A DNA stretch of 64,000 nt, taken from contig NZ_JACHEB010000014.1 in the NCBI RefSeq assembly GCF_014201335.1, forward strand, positions 62,001 to 126,000, written 5' to 3'. This stretch comes from Tunturiibacter gelidiferens. GTDB lineage: Bacteria; Acidobacteriota; Terriglobia; Terriglobales; Acidobacteriaceae. Below the pieces are notes generated by a model that was given only the letters and a program-made list of their open reading frames with translations, was not told where the DNA came from and did no database searches. Numbering within the stretch: position 1 is the first letter of the stretch; each line of letters starts with the position of its first letter. The position numbers and the translations under genes were made by a program. This document shows positions 36,501 to 43,985 of the stretch, one piece after another.

Positions 36501-37073
36501 CCAAATCTGTCTCCGCGGGTCATAGTTGTTCACGAGCGGAAAGATATCCAGGTTCACATGGTTGGCAGATACCGTTCGCTCAACTTTGCCCTCGCGATCG
36601 ACCTGGTGTACACCCGCCTTATCTACAACGTCATATGCGCGATTGTCCTGCGTATAAGAGACCACCTCGCCATTCGTCGTAACCACATGCAGCCACTCTG
36701 GAAACAGCAGGTCGACCTGGGAAATATGTTGTTTCAACGAGGAGTAACTCGCCGGGTCGTCTTCCACGTAATAAGCCGCCCGCAGACCTTCGCCCGAGTT
36801 CAGGGGAACATCGCCCGGTTTCACATCGGTCTTTCGGTGAGCAGACCGATGCAGCTTCTGTCCCGGCTTCAACAGCGGCGTAGTCTGGTTCGCCAGCGCC
36901 CGATAGTTTCGTTTCTGCGCACGCAGAAACAGCTCCGGCAACGGCTTCATCCGCATCAGGCCAATCACGAAGACAGTCCCTAGCACTAATCCCAGAAGGG
37001 CGAGCACGTCAAAGATTCTGCGCAGCCGCTTCCAGCGCTTGCGTTGTGGATCGTAGAAGACCTGTCTATTCAT
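33510..37073 (-). CDS. GH18-like / NodB deacetylase / GT2 synthase fusion
   Basis: A 1187-residue membrane protein. A helix at residues 22-41 anchors a GH18-like domain (about 90-460) in which the catalytic motif is reduced to GLSLDFEEI, keeping the last Asp and Glu. A NodB polysaccharide-deacetylase domain follows (about 520-725) with VALSFDDGPDPEW, EIGNHTWSHPD and RPPYS. After two helices comes a GT2 processive synthase domain (about 800-1040) with LIPAYNEEK, IDADG, EDADL and RQRFRW, then about four C-terminal helices. Synthesis on the inside and trimming/deacetylation on the outside of one beta-linked aminosugar polymer (PNAG- or chitin-like) is the natural reading. The ATG faces the next gene divergently. 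Confidence 0.9.
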   Translation of the reverse strand: MNRQVFYDPQRKRWKRLRRIFDVLALLGLVLGTVFVIGLMRMKPLPELFLRAQKRNYRALANQTTPLLKPGQKLHRSAHRKTDVKPGDVPLNSGEGLRAAYYVEDDPASYSSLKQHISQVDLLFPEWLHVVTTNGEVVSYTQDNRAYDVVDKAGVHQVDREGKVERTVSANHVNLDIFPLVNNYDPRRQIWAPEVSGFLSNDAARASFVQQIHNFLAGNPTYRGLSLDFEEIPTSAQPGFRALIAALYDDFRPRNLRLYVNTPVGDDDWDLKFMADHSDGLLLMNYDEHETDSAPGPIASQDWFIDNLKNVLKTVPKEKIICALGNYGYDWITALPPEERAVRKGTKKSVAKKAVSEKVIAAHDLSTQDAWQAAEDSGSEIDLDDDSMNVHFAYDDEDARVRHQVWFLDAATILNQMRAARSLGIQTYALWRLGQEDNSMWKIWDHPLQVDPVKELAQVEPGYDVDTEGQGDILRVTRKPQTGERVVTLDDDDTVPLEYRMVTQESMSSYPLSYTVEQYGYHDKQVALSFDDGPDPEWTPKILDILKKYNVKGTFFMIGEVAEDYVGVMQRVFREGHEIGNHTWSHPDISEISNRQVDLELNLTERLFGSKLGVQPLYFRPPYSIDQEPDTNDQAAPVERIQGLGYVIVGNKIDTNDWDEHPRKSPQEITESVFQQIEDMKTKPWNRGSVILLHDGGGDRSATIEALPVLIEALKARGYEIVPVSELVGKTRAEVMPELTPHQRWQARADSLTFFFYSFFHYFVVGVFFVGDVLMSARLIIIGVFAIIDRFRKRKNFAMPEYQPRVAVLIPAYNEEKVIVRTIRSVMMSTYKNIRIIVIDDGSKDNTFDVAREAYPADIASGRLTVMSKPNGGKADALNYALERIDEELYVGIDADGVIAHDAIARLVPHFANPSIGAVAGNAKVGNRVNLWTRWQALEYITSQNFERRALDLFDVVMVVPGAIGAWRTAPVKAGGGYHSNTVAEDADLTMNLLEQGYCVIYEDQALAFTEAPVNADGLIRQRFRWSFGILQAIYKHKGAISKHRAMGLFALPNILIFQIILPLVSPLIDLMFVLGIFHYIIDKHFHPETASADSLYKLLAFFAAFLIVDFAASALAFALERKHPASKGDGWLLFHIWIQRFTYRQLFSVVLFKTVKRAIDGKPFNWDKLERTAQMSKATEKLTEGA

Positions 37074-37187
37074 TGAGGAGTAATGGCGACTCTGCGCATG
37101 CGGTATGTCTCATCGTATGCAGGCGAAACCCCCGAGTCAACGCGACCAACCAATATCTGCGCGCTCCAGCAGTATGATGCAAAAGAC

Positions 37188-38600
37188 ATGACCAAGGGAA
37201 AGCTGAGGACAGCTCTGTGGGTTGCACTCCCCCTCGCGGCAGGGCTCGCACTGCGCCTCTGGTATGTGGCCCATGCGAGCCGCATCGAAGGCGACACACT
37301 TATCTACGGAGGCATCGCCCGAAACTGGTTGAAATTCGACGTTTACGGCTTCAGCGTCGGCCCAAACGGTCCCCGCCCAACCCTGATTCGCCTCCCGGGC
37401 TACCCGATGTTCCTCGCGGCCTGCTTTCGTATCTTCGGCTTCGACCGCTACCACCCCATCCTGTATCTGCAGTCAGCAATCGACCTCTTCACCTGCATAT
37501 TGCTCTCTGCACTCTCAGGCAGGCTCTTCGGACGACGCGCTGCACTGGCCGCGCTATGGCTATCCGCCATATGTCCTTTCACCGCGATCTACGCCGCAGC
37601 GCCGCTCACCGAAACCCCCACCCTCTTCACCATCGCCCTCACGTTCTATAGCCTCGAACGCTGGCGATCCGCAGGCGCCGGCTACAACCGCTGGCTCTGG
37701 ATGATCGCTGCCGCCATGGCCTACTCCGTTCTACTGAGACCAGAGCAAGGCCTCCTTCCCGCAACCGTTATCCCTGCGATGATCTGGATCGCTTGGCAAC
37801 AGTCTGAGCGCACTCTTTTCCTAAGTAAACTCCGCCCAGTCATCGTCGCCGCAATCTGCATCCTCCTCCCGCTCGCGCCCTGGACCATCAGGAACTATCG
37901 CACCTTCCACGTACTTCAGCCCCTAGCTCCCCGCAGCGCCACGGACCCCGGCGAGTCCATCCCCAAAGGCTTTCAACACTGGTACCGTACCTGGGCCATC
38001 GACTTCGCCGACACCGAGCAGGTCTACTGGAACTACGACAGCACCGATCTCCGCATCAGCGATCTCCCCACCCGAGCCTTCGACTCCGACGATCAATACG
38101 CCGAGACTGCCGGTCTCCTCTCCGACTACAACCAGAAGGACAACGCCACCCCGGCCTTCGATCAACGCTTCGAAGTCCTCGCCCAGCAGCGCATTCAGGC
38201 CAGCTCCCTGCGCTACTATATTGTTCTCCCCGTAGCCCGCCTCGCCAACATGCTCTTCCGCCCGCGTCCCGAGATGATGCAGATCGGCCTCGACTGGTGG
38301 AACTGGCACGAATACCGTGCCAAGACTCTCCTCGCCTACGCTTCCGCCGCGCTCAATCTCGCCTACTTCATCCTTGGCGGCATCGGCCTCTGGCTCTGGC
38401 GAAGACACGGATGGAGCCCACACGCCACGCTCGCCGCCGCCATGGTTGGCTTTGTCGTTCTGCGTTGCGCACTCCTGCTCACACTCGACAACTCGGAACC
38501 CCGTTACACCCTCGAACTCTTCCCGCTGCTGTTCGTTTGGGGTAGCGTCCTCTTCCGTTCCAGTCAACCATGGACGACAGAGCGGAAATCCGCCGCATAG
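37188..38600 (+). CDS. Membrane glycosyltransferase of the GT39/GT83 (PMT/ArnT-like) type
   Basis: A 470-residue polytopic protein with about ten to eleven helices. An acidic first loop (SRIEGDTLIYGGIARNWL) holds the Glu/Asp expected to bind a lipid-phosphate sugar donor, and the RLPGYPMFLAACFRIFG region is typical of this superfamily. It would transfer a sugar from a polyprenyl-phosphate carrier to an envelope acceptor. The frame opens at 37083, only 9 bases from the divergent gene; I prefer the ATG at 37188, which leaves room for promoters and begins close to the first helix. Confidence 0.75.
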   Translation: MTKGKLRTALWVALPLAAGLALRLWYVAHASRIEGDTLIYGGIARNWLKFDVYGFSVGPNGPRPTLIRLPGYPMFLAACFRIFGFDRYHPILYLQSAIDLFTCILLSALSGRLFGRRAALAALWLSAICPFTAIYAAAPLTETPTLFTIALTFYSLERWRSAGAGYNRWLWMIAAAMAYSVLLRPEQGLLPATVIPAMIWIAWQQSERTLFLSKLRPVIVAAICILLPLAPWTIRNYRTFHVLQPLAPRSATDPGESIPKGFQHWYRTWAIDFADTEQVYWNYDSTDLRISDLPTRAFDSDDQYAETAGLLSDYNQKDNATPAFDQRFEVLAQQRIQASSLRYYIVLPVARLANMLFRPRPEMMQIGLDWWNWHEYRAKTLLAYASAALNLAYFILGGIGLWLWRRHGWSPHATLAAAMVGFVVLRCALLLTLDNSEPRYTLELFPLLFVWGSVLFRSSQPWTTERKSAA

Positions 38601-38651
38601 CCCACGCAATCAGCGCGTCCGCCAACCACAACAGCGACTACACTAGCTCCC

Positions 38652-39866
38652 ATGCTGCAGCCCTATCGCGATCGGTTCAACGCCCACTTCACCCCAGCCA
38701 AATACGAAGACCTCCTTGCCCGTCTCAGCCGCCGCTGCCGCACCGACATCGAATTTCGCGTTGCCGAAACACCCTGCTTCTTCCCCAAATCCCTCATCGG
38801 CGCACTCACCCAAACCGGCGCCGCACTCACCCACCAGCTCCTCGACAACCCCGCCTACATGCAGGCCTCCGAGCAGTGCGTCCCCGCGCACTACCGCATG
38901 CCCAACGAAAACCCCCAGCCCAACTTCATGACCGTAGATTTCGGCCTCGTCCGCAATCCCGACGGCACCCTTAGCCCAAAGCTCGTCGAACTCCAGGCCT
39001 TCCCCTCCATCTTCGGCTATCAGGACACCCTCGCCCCCCAGTACATCGAAGCCTACAACCTCGATCCCGGGCTGACCTGGCACCTCGGCGGCCTCAACGA
39101 GCAAACCTACTGGCAGCTCCTCGCCAAAGTCATCCTCAACAACCACGCCCCCGAGAACGTAATCCTCCTCGAAATCGACCCCGCCCACCAAAAAACCCTC
39201 CCCGACTTCAACATCTACGAGGACAAGCTAGGCATCGCGACCGTCGACATCACCAGGCTCATAAAACACGGCAACCGCCTCTTCTACCTCCGCGATGGCC
39301 GCGAGATCCCAATCCACCGCATCTACAACCGCGCCATCGTCGACGAACTGGAGCGCAAAAACATCCAGCTCCCCTTCGGCTACCGCGACGAGCTCGACGT
39401 CGAATGGGCCGGCCACCCCAACTGGTACTTCCGCATCAGCAAGTTCTCCCTCCCTTACCTGGACCATCCCTCCGTCCCCAAAGCCGTCTTCCTCGACGAC
39501 TGGTACGCCAACCGCAGTCTCTCCGGTCTTCCCGAACACCGCGAAAAGCTCCTTCTCAAGCCGCTCTACTCCTTCGCAGGGAAGGGAATCCACTTCGCCC
39601 CCACCGACGACGACCTCGACGCCATCCCCGTCGCCGACCGCCACCTCTACCTCCTCCAGCAGCGTGTCTCCTTTGAGCCCGTCATCGACACTCCCCATGG
39701 CCCCACCCAGGCCGAAATCCGCATCATGTACCTCTGGCCCGACGGCGAAACGCTCCAGCCGGCCATCGCCCTGGTCCGCCTCGGCCGTGGTTTGATGATG
39801 GGGGTCGACCACAATCGCAACCAGCTCTGGGTAGGCAGTTCCGCCGCGCTGTGCCCATTGGAATAA
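38652..39866 (+). CDS. Putative ATP-grasp-like protein
   Basis: A 404-residue soluble protein I cannot assign to a named family. The C-terminal half has ATP-grasp-like features: KLLLKPLYSFAGKGIHF (a glycine-rich lid after a Lys), LLQQRVSFEPV, and AEIRIMYLWPDGE, followed by a GRGLMMGVDHNRNQLW stretch. The N-terminal half includes NFMTVDFGLVRNPDGTL and LVELQAFPSIFGY, recalling circularly permuted ATP-grasp ligases. A carboxylate-amine ligase role is possible. It starts 51 bases after the glycosyltransferase stop, with very C-rich codon use in both. Confidence 0.5.
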   Translation: MLQPYRDRFNAHFTPAKYEDLLARLSRRCRTDIEFRVAETPCFFPKSLIGALTQTGAALTHQLLDNPAYMQASEQCVPAHYRMPNENPQPNFMTVDFGLVRNPDGTLSPKLVELQAFPSIFGYQDTLAPQYIEAYNLDPGLTWHLGGLNEQTYWQLLAKVILNNHAPENVILLEIDPAHQKTLPDFNIYEDKLGIATVDITRLIKHGNRLFYLRDGREIPIHRIYNRAIVDELERKNIQLPFGYRDELDVEWAGHPNWYFRISKFSLPYLDHPSVPKAVFLDDWYANRSLSGLPEHREKLLLKPLYSFAGKGIHFAPTDDDLDAIPVADRHLYLLQQRVSFEPVIDTPHGPTQAEIRIMYLWPDGETLQPAIALVRLGRGLMMGVDHNRNQLWVGSSAALCPLE

Positions 39867-39951
39867 CAATGCATTCATAAAAAAACTGTCGCAGAGGGAA
39901 AGCTGGGGTAAACTCCACTGTGTCAGTCATTGGCAGTTTTTCGGGTGTTTT

Positions 39952-40314
39952 ATGTCATATCCGCAGTTCAGGCACGGAGGAGGACGAGTGGCTCAGTGGC
40001 AAATGCCAAATGGGGAGAATCCAGTTCGCACGGCGGTACGTTTTCCAATGAGGCTCCCTATTCGGATTCAAACCGAGCAGGGTGAATTGGAAGCGATGAC
40101 CGAGAACATCTCTGCCAATGGGCTCCTCTTTGTGAGTGACAACCTGCCGCGGGTAGACAGCAGAATTGAGTTCACGATAGCGATGCCCGCAGCCGTCATG
40201 GGCACAACGAACGATGTCACCATACACTGCATTGGCCGCGTCGTACGCCACTATCTGCAGAATGGAACGAAAAAAGCCGCTGCAGTGATCGACGAATATT
40301 CTTTAAAGGCTTGA
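39952..40314 (+). CDS. PilZ domain protein
   Basis: A 120-residue protein consisting of a PilZ domain. The c-di-GMP binding elements are present: an RxxxR pair (Arg26 and Arg30 in VRTAVRFPMR) and an NxSxxG motif (Asn52-Ser54-Gly57 in TENISANGLLF). It should bind cyclic di-GMP and act by protein-protein contact. Its stop is 3 bases before the start of a LuxR-type regulator, so the two are translated together and may function as a pair. Confidence 0.85.
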   Translation: MSYPQFRHGGGRVAQWQMPNGENPVRTAVRFPMRLPIRIQTEQGELEAMTENISANGLLFVSDNLPRVDSRIEFTIAMPAAVMGTTNDVTIHCIGRVVRHYLQNGTKKAAAVIDEYSLKA

Positions 40315-40317
40315 TCT

Positions 40318-41103
40318 ATGACAGTAGTCAACTTTGACCCAATCCGTAGCAACGAAGAGGCCCCGGAAGAGGATTCCACTCATACTGCCGGCGTTCGCGT
40401 AATCCTCGCAGATTCGCAAGCGATCTATCGCGTCGGAATGAAGAAGGTCTTTGCGCTCGAAGACGACATCCGCGTCGTCGCCCAGGTGGAAACGCTCCAG
40501 AACCTCTACGCCGCCCTGCAACGCTACCCCACCGACGTCGTTCTCCTCGAGGGCCAGCTCATCTCCGGCACCATCGATGCCGTGCCCGAGCTCGTCCGCC
40601 AGGCGCCCGAAGCCAAGCTCATCGTCCAGGTCACCGAGACCGACGAAGCCAACACCGTCGAGCTCTACCGTCGCGGCGTTCGCGGAGTCGTGCCTCGCTC
40701 CATCTCCCCTGACCTGCTCGTCAAATGCGTCCGCAAGATCGCCGAGGGCGAGACCTGGATCGACAACCAGTCCATCAGCTGGGTCATCGAGGCTTACCGC
40801 TCCCAGGCCACCAGCCTCACTGACCCCAAAGTCCAGCCCAAGCTCTCCAAAAAGGAGCTGGCCATCATCAGCTGCATCACCCGCGGCATGCGCAACAAAG
40901 AGATCGCCTACCAGATCGGCACCACCGAGCAGGTCATCAAGAACTACCTGCGCAAGGTCTACGACAAGCTCGGCGTCTCCGATCGTCTCGAACTGGCTCT
41001 CTACTGTCTCCACCATGAGCTGCTCAAGAAGTACCTCGTCGATGGGGACAACGGGATGGCGCCTCACACGGAGCCTTCGCAGCCTCTCCGCGCAAAAATG
41101 TAG
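40318..41103 (+). CDS. LuxR-type regulator with Glu at the phosphorylation site
   Basis: A 261-residue NarL-like protein with a 25-residue acidic N-terminal extension. The receiver begins VRVILADSQAIYRVG; the acceptor position is Glu78 (DVVLLEGQL), which often mimics the phosphorylated state, and the conserved Lys is replaced in GVVPRSISPD. The C-terminal helix-turn-helix (LSKKELAIISCITRGMRNKE, TTEQVIKNYLRKVYDKLGV) closely matches the paralogue at 30394. It is likely a constitutively active or phosphorylation-independent transcription factor, coupled to the PilZ gene upstream. Confidence 0.87.
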   Translation: MTVVNFDPIRSNEEAPEEDSTHTAGVRVILADSQAIYRVGMKKVFALEDDIRVVAQVETLQNLYAALQRYPTDVVLLEGQLISGTIDAVPELVRQAPEAKLIVQVTETDEANTVELYRRGVRGVVPRSISPDLLVKCVRKIAEGETWIDNQSISWVIEAYRSQATSLTDPKVQPKLSKKELAIISCITRGMRNKEIAYQIGTTEQVIKNYLRKVYDKLGVSDRLELALYCLHHELLKKYLVDGDNGMAPHTEPSQPLRAKM

Positions 41104-41238
41104 TTGACTCTCGCGATCCGGCTCTTTAGCTCTCTACTCCCAACCCCAAAAAACGCATCACCTAAACGGGGCGCAGAGTTCTTGCGTGTCCCATGGATCT
41201 GGCCTGAATATATGGCGTTCGGTCAGCAAGGAGACCAA

Positions 41239-41628
41239 ATGAACGCGAAACAAATCACGTCGGAGTCGCTATTCAAGGAGCTGGACCGAATCTGCGTGGC
41301 GATGTGTGTCATCCTGGCATGCTCTTGGCTCTTCGCGGCATTCTCCTACTATCTATCGAGGAAGACAGGAACCGACTGGTTTAGTCGGTCAGGGTCAGTC
41401 ATGTGTTTGGTGGGCACGGCCGCTTGTTTCAGGCTCGGCGGGTTCTTGCAGCGAAAGCTCGCGATTGCGCTGAAACAAGGCCTCGCAACAGTGCAACGCG
41501 AAATCGAGCTAGTCCTGGAACCGCCCCATTTCTATCAACTGGTGTTGTACTTTGGCTATGCAACCGGCATTGCCGGCACAGCAATCTGGGGCTATGGCGA
41601 CATGCTGCCTCGACTCCTGACAAAGTAA
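41239..41628 (+). CDS. Small membrane protein, unknown function
   Basis: A 129-residue protein with three hydrophobic segments (about residues 20-40, 52-67 and 95-118). It starts at an ATG preceded by AAGGAG with ideal spacing, although the frame is open for another 45 codons. No family is recognised. It follows the LuxR-type gene by 135 bases and is convergent with the DinB-like gene. Confidence 0.6.
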   Translation: MNAKQITSESLFKELDRICVAMCVILACSWLFAAFSYYLSRKTGTDWFSRSGSVMCLVGTAACFRLGGFLQRKLAIALKQGLATVQREIELVLEPPHFYQLVLYFGYATGIAGTAIWGYGDMLPRLLTK

Positions 41629-41670
41629 CAAGGGAGCCTCGCAAAAGTCTTCAAGTGAACCCACGCGATC

Positions 41671-42228
41671 TTACTTCTGTCCCTGATTAGCCTGTTTTTC
41701 GCTGCTTGGGGGAACGATGCCTTTCAAACGTAAATAGGTGACCATGTTCCCGTAGTGTTCATCGGTGTGTGCGGTGTTGATGGAAAGGACAGAAAGCTTG
41801 GCCACATCGAAGTTCATCATCTTCACCATCTGGCTGCCCTGCGCGTCAGTCATACCGGCAAACGCCTTGTTGCAGTAAGCCACGCCTTCCTTCAGCGCTG
41901 CCACAAGGTCTGCCTTCGAGGTCTTGGTTTTTTCGATTGCTTTCACGGGATCCGGTTCGCCGAGAGCCGTCGAGCAAAAGAGGTACTGCGCATCGGCCAG
42001 GTGGCCGACCAATTGGCCAAAACTGCGAACATCCGGCGTTGGCTTGAAAGAGTAGTTTTCTTCCGGCATCTTCTCGGCTCCAGCAATGACTTCACCGCTG
42101 ACCACTCCGTAAAACCCTTTTTCGCTGGCTGTGATCGGATTAGGCGATGCGGTCGCTGGCGTCTGTGCGACTACAGCAACGCAGGTGACCATCGATGCGA
42201 CGAGCACACAACAGAGTCTCTTATTCAT
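41671..42228 (-). CDS. Exported DinB-family protein
   Basis: A 185-residue protein with a signal peptide (residues 1-21, ending VVAQ) and a DinB-like four-helix domain. The candidate metal ligands are His in SFGQLVGHLADAQ and in INTAHTDEHYGNM. DinB domains are usually cytosolic, so export makes this a periplasmic variant seen in soil Acidobacteria and Bacteroidetes. The function is unknown. Confidence 0.8.
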   Translation of the reverse strand: MNKRLCCVLVASMVTCVAVVAQTPATASPNPITASEKGFYGVVSGEVIAGAEKMPEENYSFKPTPDVRSFGQLVGHLADAQYLFCSTALGEPDPVKAIEKTKTSKADLVAALKEGVAYCNKAFAGMTDAQGSQMVKMMNFDVAKLSVLSINTAHTDEHYGNMVTYLRLKGIVPPSSEKQANQGQK

Positions 42229-42542
42229 GTGACCTCCCTAATTTTGCAGATCCTAAATTTGCCGATCCCTGGTTTTGCCGAACTCAGACCGGCTGAAATG
42301 ATAACCGCATCCAACCCGAATATCCATCAGGAGACCTGGTGACTGATTCCGGATAGCCTGCAGTATGAGAAGGCGCTCGCCTTGGCTCGGGTGGACTCGG
42401 AGGCGCTGTTTCCTCGCGGGGCGGCTGCGCGAAATTGAAATTAAAAACCGGCTCCGCTGTCGATTTTCCCTGGGCCCGACGACTATAAGGTGAATGACCC
42501 AGCGTGCAAGGTTGCGCCGCTGACCAACAAAGGAGAGGTTCA
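42229..42542. other. Divergent intergenic region with possible gene remnant
   Basis: About 314 bases between the exported DinB gene and the YciI-like gene. On the plus strand, 42341-42437 reads as a coding-like, stop-terminated stretch (IPDSLQYEKALALARVDSEA) with no start and a stop just upstream, so it may be a decayed gene end. Otherwise there is only a T-rich part near 42240-42290 and the AAAGGAG ribosome-binding site at 42530. Confidence 0.3.
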
Positions 42543-42944
42543 ATGAAATACATCTGTCTGGGATACTACGAGCCGGCAAAACACGCGAGCATGACCGAGG
42601 ACGAGCGAAACGCCATGTTCGACGAATGTTTTGAGTACGACGACTATCTGCGCGCCAATGGGCACTTTGTTGGTGGAGAAGCTCTTCAGCCTCAAGAAAC
42701 TGCATTGACCTTGCATTGGAAGGATGGGAAAGTCGCGACGACTGACGGTCCCTATGCGGAAACCAAGGAACAGCTTGGCGGAATTCTCGTGCTTGAGGCG
42801 CGGGACATGAATCATGCCATTCAACTCATGTCGCGGCATCCCAGTCTGAAGTATGGGTCGTTATTCGAGATACATCCAACTTTCGATATGAGTGAAATGA
42901 TGAACAAGAGCGAGCAGCGACGGCAAAAGGTCGCCGCGCGATGA
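42543..42944 (+). CDS. YciI/DGPF domain protein
   Basis: A 133-residue protein with the YCII/DGPF fold. The motif TTDGPYAETKEQLGGILVLEA contains the DGPFxE-like signature of this family. Such proteins are small cytosolic dimers of uncertain function, often encoded next to ECF sigma factors, though none is present here. The ATG has AAAGGAGAGG upstream. A RibD-C-like protein is encoded 73 bases downstream on the same strand. Confidence 0.82.
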   Translation: MKYICLGYYEPAKHASMTEDERNAMFDECFEYDDYLRANGHFVGGEALQPQETALTLHWKDGKVATTDGPYAETKEQLGGILVLEARDMNHAIQLMSRHPSLKYGSLFEIHPTFDMSEMMNKSEQRRQKVAAR

Positions 42945-43017
42945 GGAAGGATTTGCACCATAAAAGTCGGCTCACGAAACGAAAATTTCTGAAGACTCTG
43001 GGCGGAGGTTTTGCACC

Positions 43018-43551
43018 ATGGCAAAGCTCGTTTACGCATTGAACCAGTCCTTGGATGGCTACGTCGACCATCTGGCAATTGGTAGGCCAAGCCCGGCGGT
43101 CTCTCGTCACTTCATGGAGCATGCGCGCGACCTGACGGGCAGTGTGTACGGTCGCCGCATGTACGAGGTCATGCGTTATTGGGACAAAGAAGATGCGGAC
43201 TGGGACACGGAGGAACACGAGTTCGCGGGGGTGTGGCGGAGCCAGCCGAAGTGGGTTGTGTCGCGCACGTTGAAGTCGGTCGGGCCCAACGCCACGATTG
43301 TCGAGGATGATATCGAGGCGGTGATTCGTGGGCTGAAGGCACAGCAAGTTGGAGAGATTGAAGTTGCCGGACCAGACTTAGCAGGAAGCCTAACCAACCT
43401 TGGTCTCATTGATGAGTATCGACTCTACCTCCACCCCGTCGTACTTGGTCGCGGCACGCCATTCTTCACCGGCCCCCGCCCGCCACTCCGCCTTGTTTCC
43501 AGCGACCGAATTGGCGAGGATGTGATTCGGTTAACCTACGTTCCTGCTTAG
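43018..43551 (+). CDS. RibD C-terminal/dihydrofolate-reductase-like protein
   Basis: A 177-residue single-domain protein of the RibD_C/DHFR-like fold. It has ALNQSLDGYVDH near the N-terminus, EIEVAGPDLAGSLTNLGLIDEY as the NADPH-binding part, and HPVVLGRGTPFF. These stand-alone proteins are found widely in soil bacteria; the substrate is unknown. It lies just after the YciI-like gene and is probably co-transcribed. Confidence 0.85.
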   Translation: MAKLVYALNQSLDGYVDHLAIGRPSPAVSRHFMEHARDLTGSVYGRRMYEVMRYWDKEDADWDTEEHEFAGVWRSQPKWVVSRTLKSVGPNATIVEDDIEAVIRGLKAQQVGEIEVAGPDLAGSLTNLGLIDEYRLYLHPVVLGRGTPFFTGPRPPLRLVSSDRIGEDVIRLTYVPA

Positions 43552-43592
43552 TCGCGCAACTCACCCGACGTCTGACTTTCGCACCCGCCCCA

Positions 43593-43628
43593 ACAGACAT
43601 CCGCCCGGAGGCGGATAATTTGGTCTGT
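43593..43628. terminator. Compound hairpin after the RibD-C gene
   Basis: ACAGAC (43593-43598) pairs with GTCTGT (43623-43628), enclosing a perfect ATCCGCC-CGGA-GGCGGAT stem-loop and a 6-base bulge (AATTTG). It lies about 40 bases after the RibD-C gene. It lacks a T-tract, so it may protect an RNA end or serve as a protein-binding site; the real terminator follows about 90 bases later. Confidence 0.45.
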
Positions 43629-43718
43629 CAAGCCCAAAAGCCGCCTAACTCCATAACAAACGAGCAGATACACGCGGCGCACGAGTTCACCGCCGCCAGC
43701 TATACTCAAGAGATAAAG

Positions 43719-43745
43719 AAAAACCCGGCGAAGGCCGGGTTTTTT
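43719..43745. terminator. Intrinsic terminator
   Basis: AACCCGGC (43722-43729), a GAAG loop and GCCGGGTT (43734-43741), with A-run before and T-run after, make a textbook bidirectional rho-independent terminator. It ends the YciI/RibD-C transcript. Confidence 0.85.
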
Positions 43746-43985
43746 CATGCAAGTACGAAACAGAAATACCGTCAACGCATTGAAAACAAGTATTTTAGCC
43801 GCAAGCCATTTAAAATGAATAATTTGCAGTGATGTGTACGTTGTAAGCTCCTGAAAATAAGTAATTTGCGCGCAAAATACCGCCCCCCTGGGGGGGACCC
43901 CGGGTACCCAAACTGACACAATCGTCGTGATAAAGATGTATCCTTCTGCTGGCACAAGGACCACAAGGAGCCGAGTACACAACCC

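Larger units (their letters stand above)
43552..43985. other. Intergenic region upstream of phenylalanine hydroxylase
   Basis: About 434 bases without a gene. It contains a long hairpin at 43593-43628, a strong terminator at 43719-43745, an AT-rich stretch (43745-43870) and a C7/G7-type hairpin near 43883-43899. A 144-codon reverse-strand frame spans the region but runs through both hairpins and has no protein-like features. Confidence 0.55.

Noticed and set aside
43548..43982. Minus-strand 144-codon frame before phhA
   Set aside because: It translates straight through a strong terminator and a compound hairpin and has no protein-like features.
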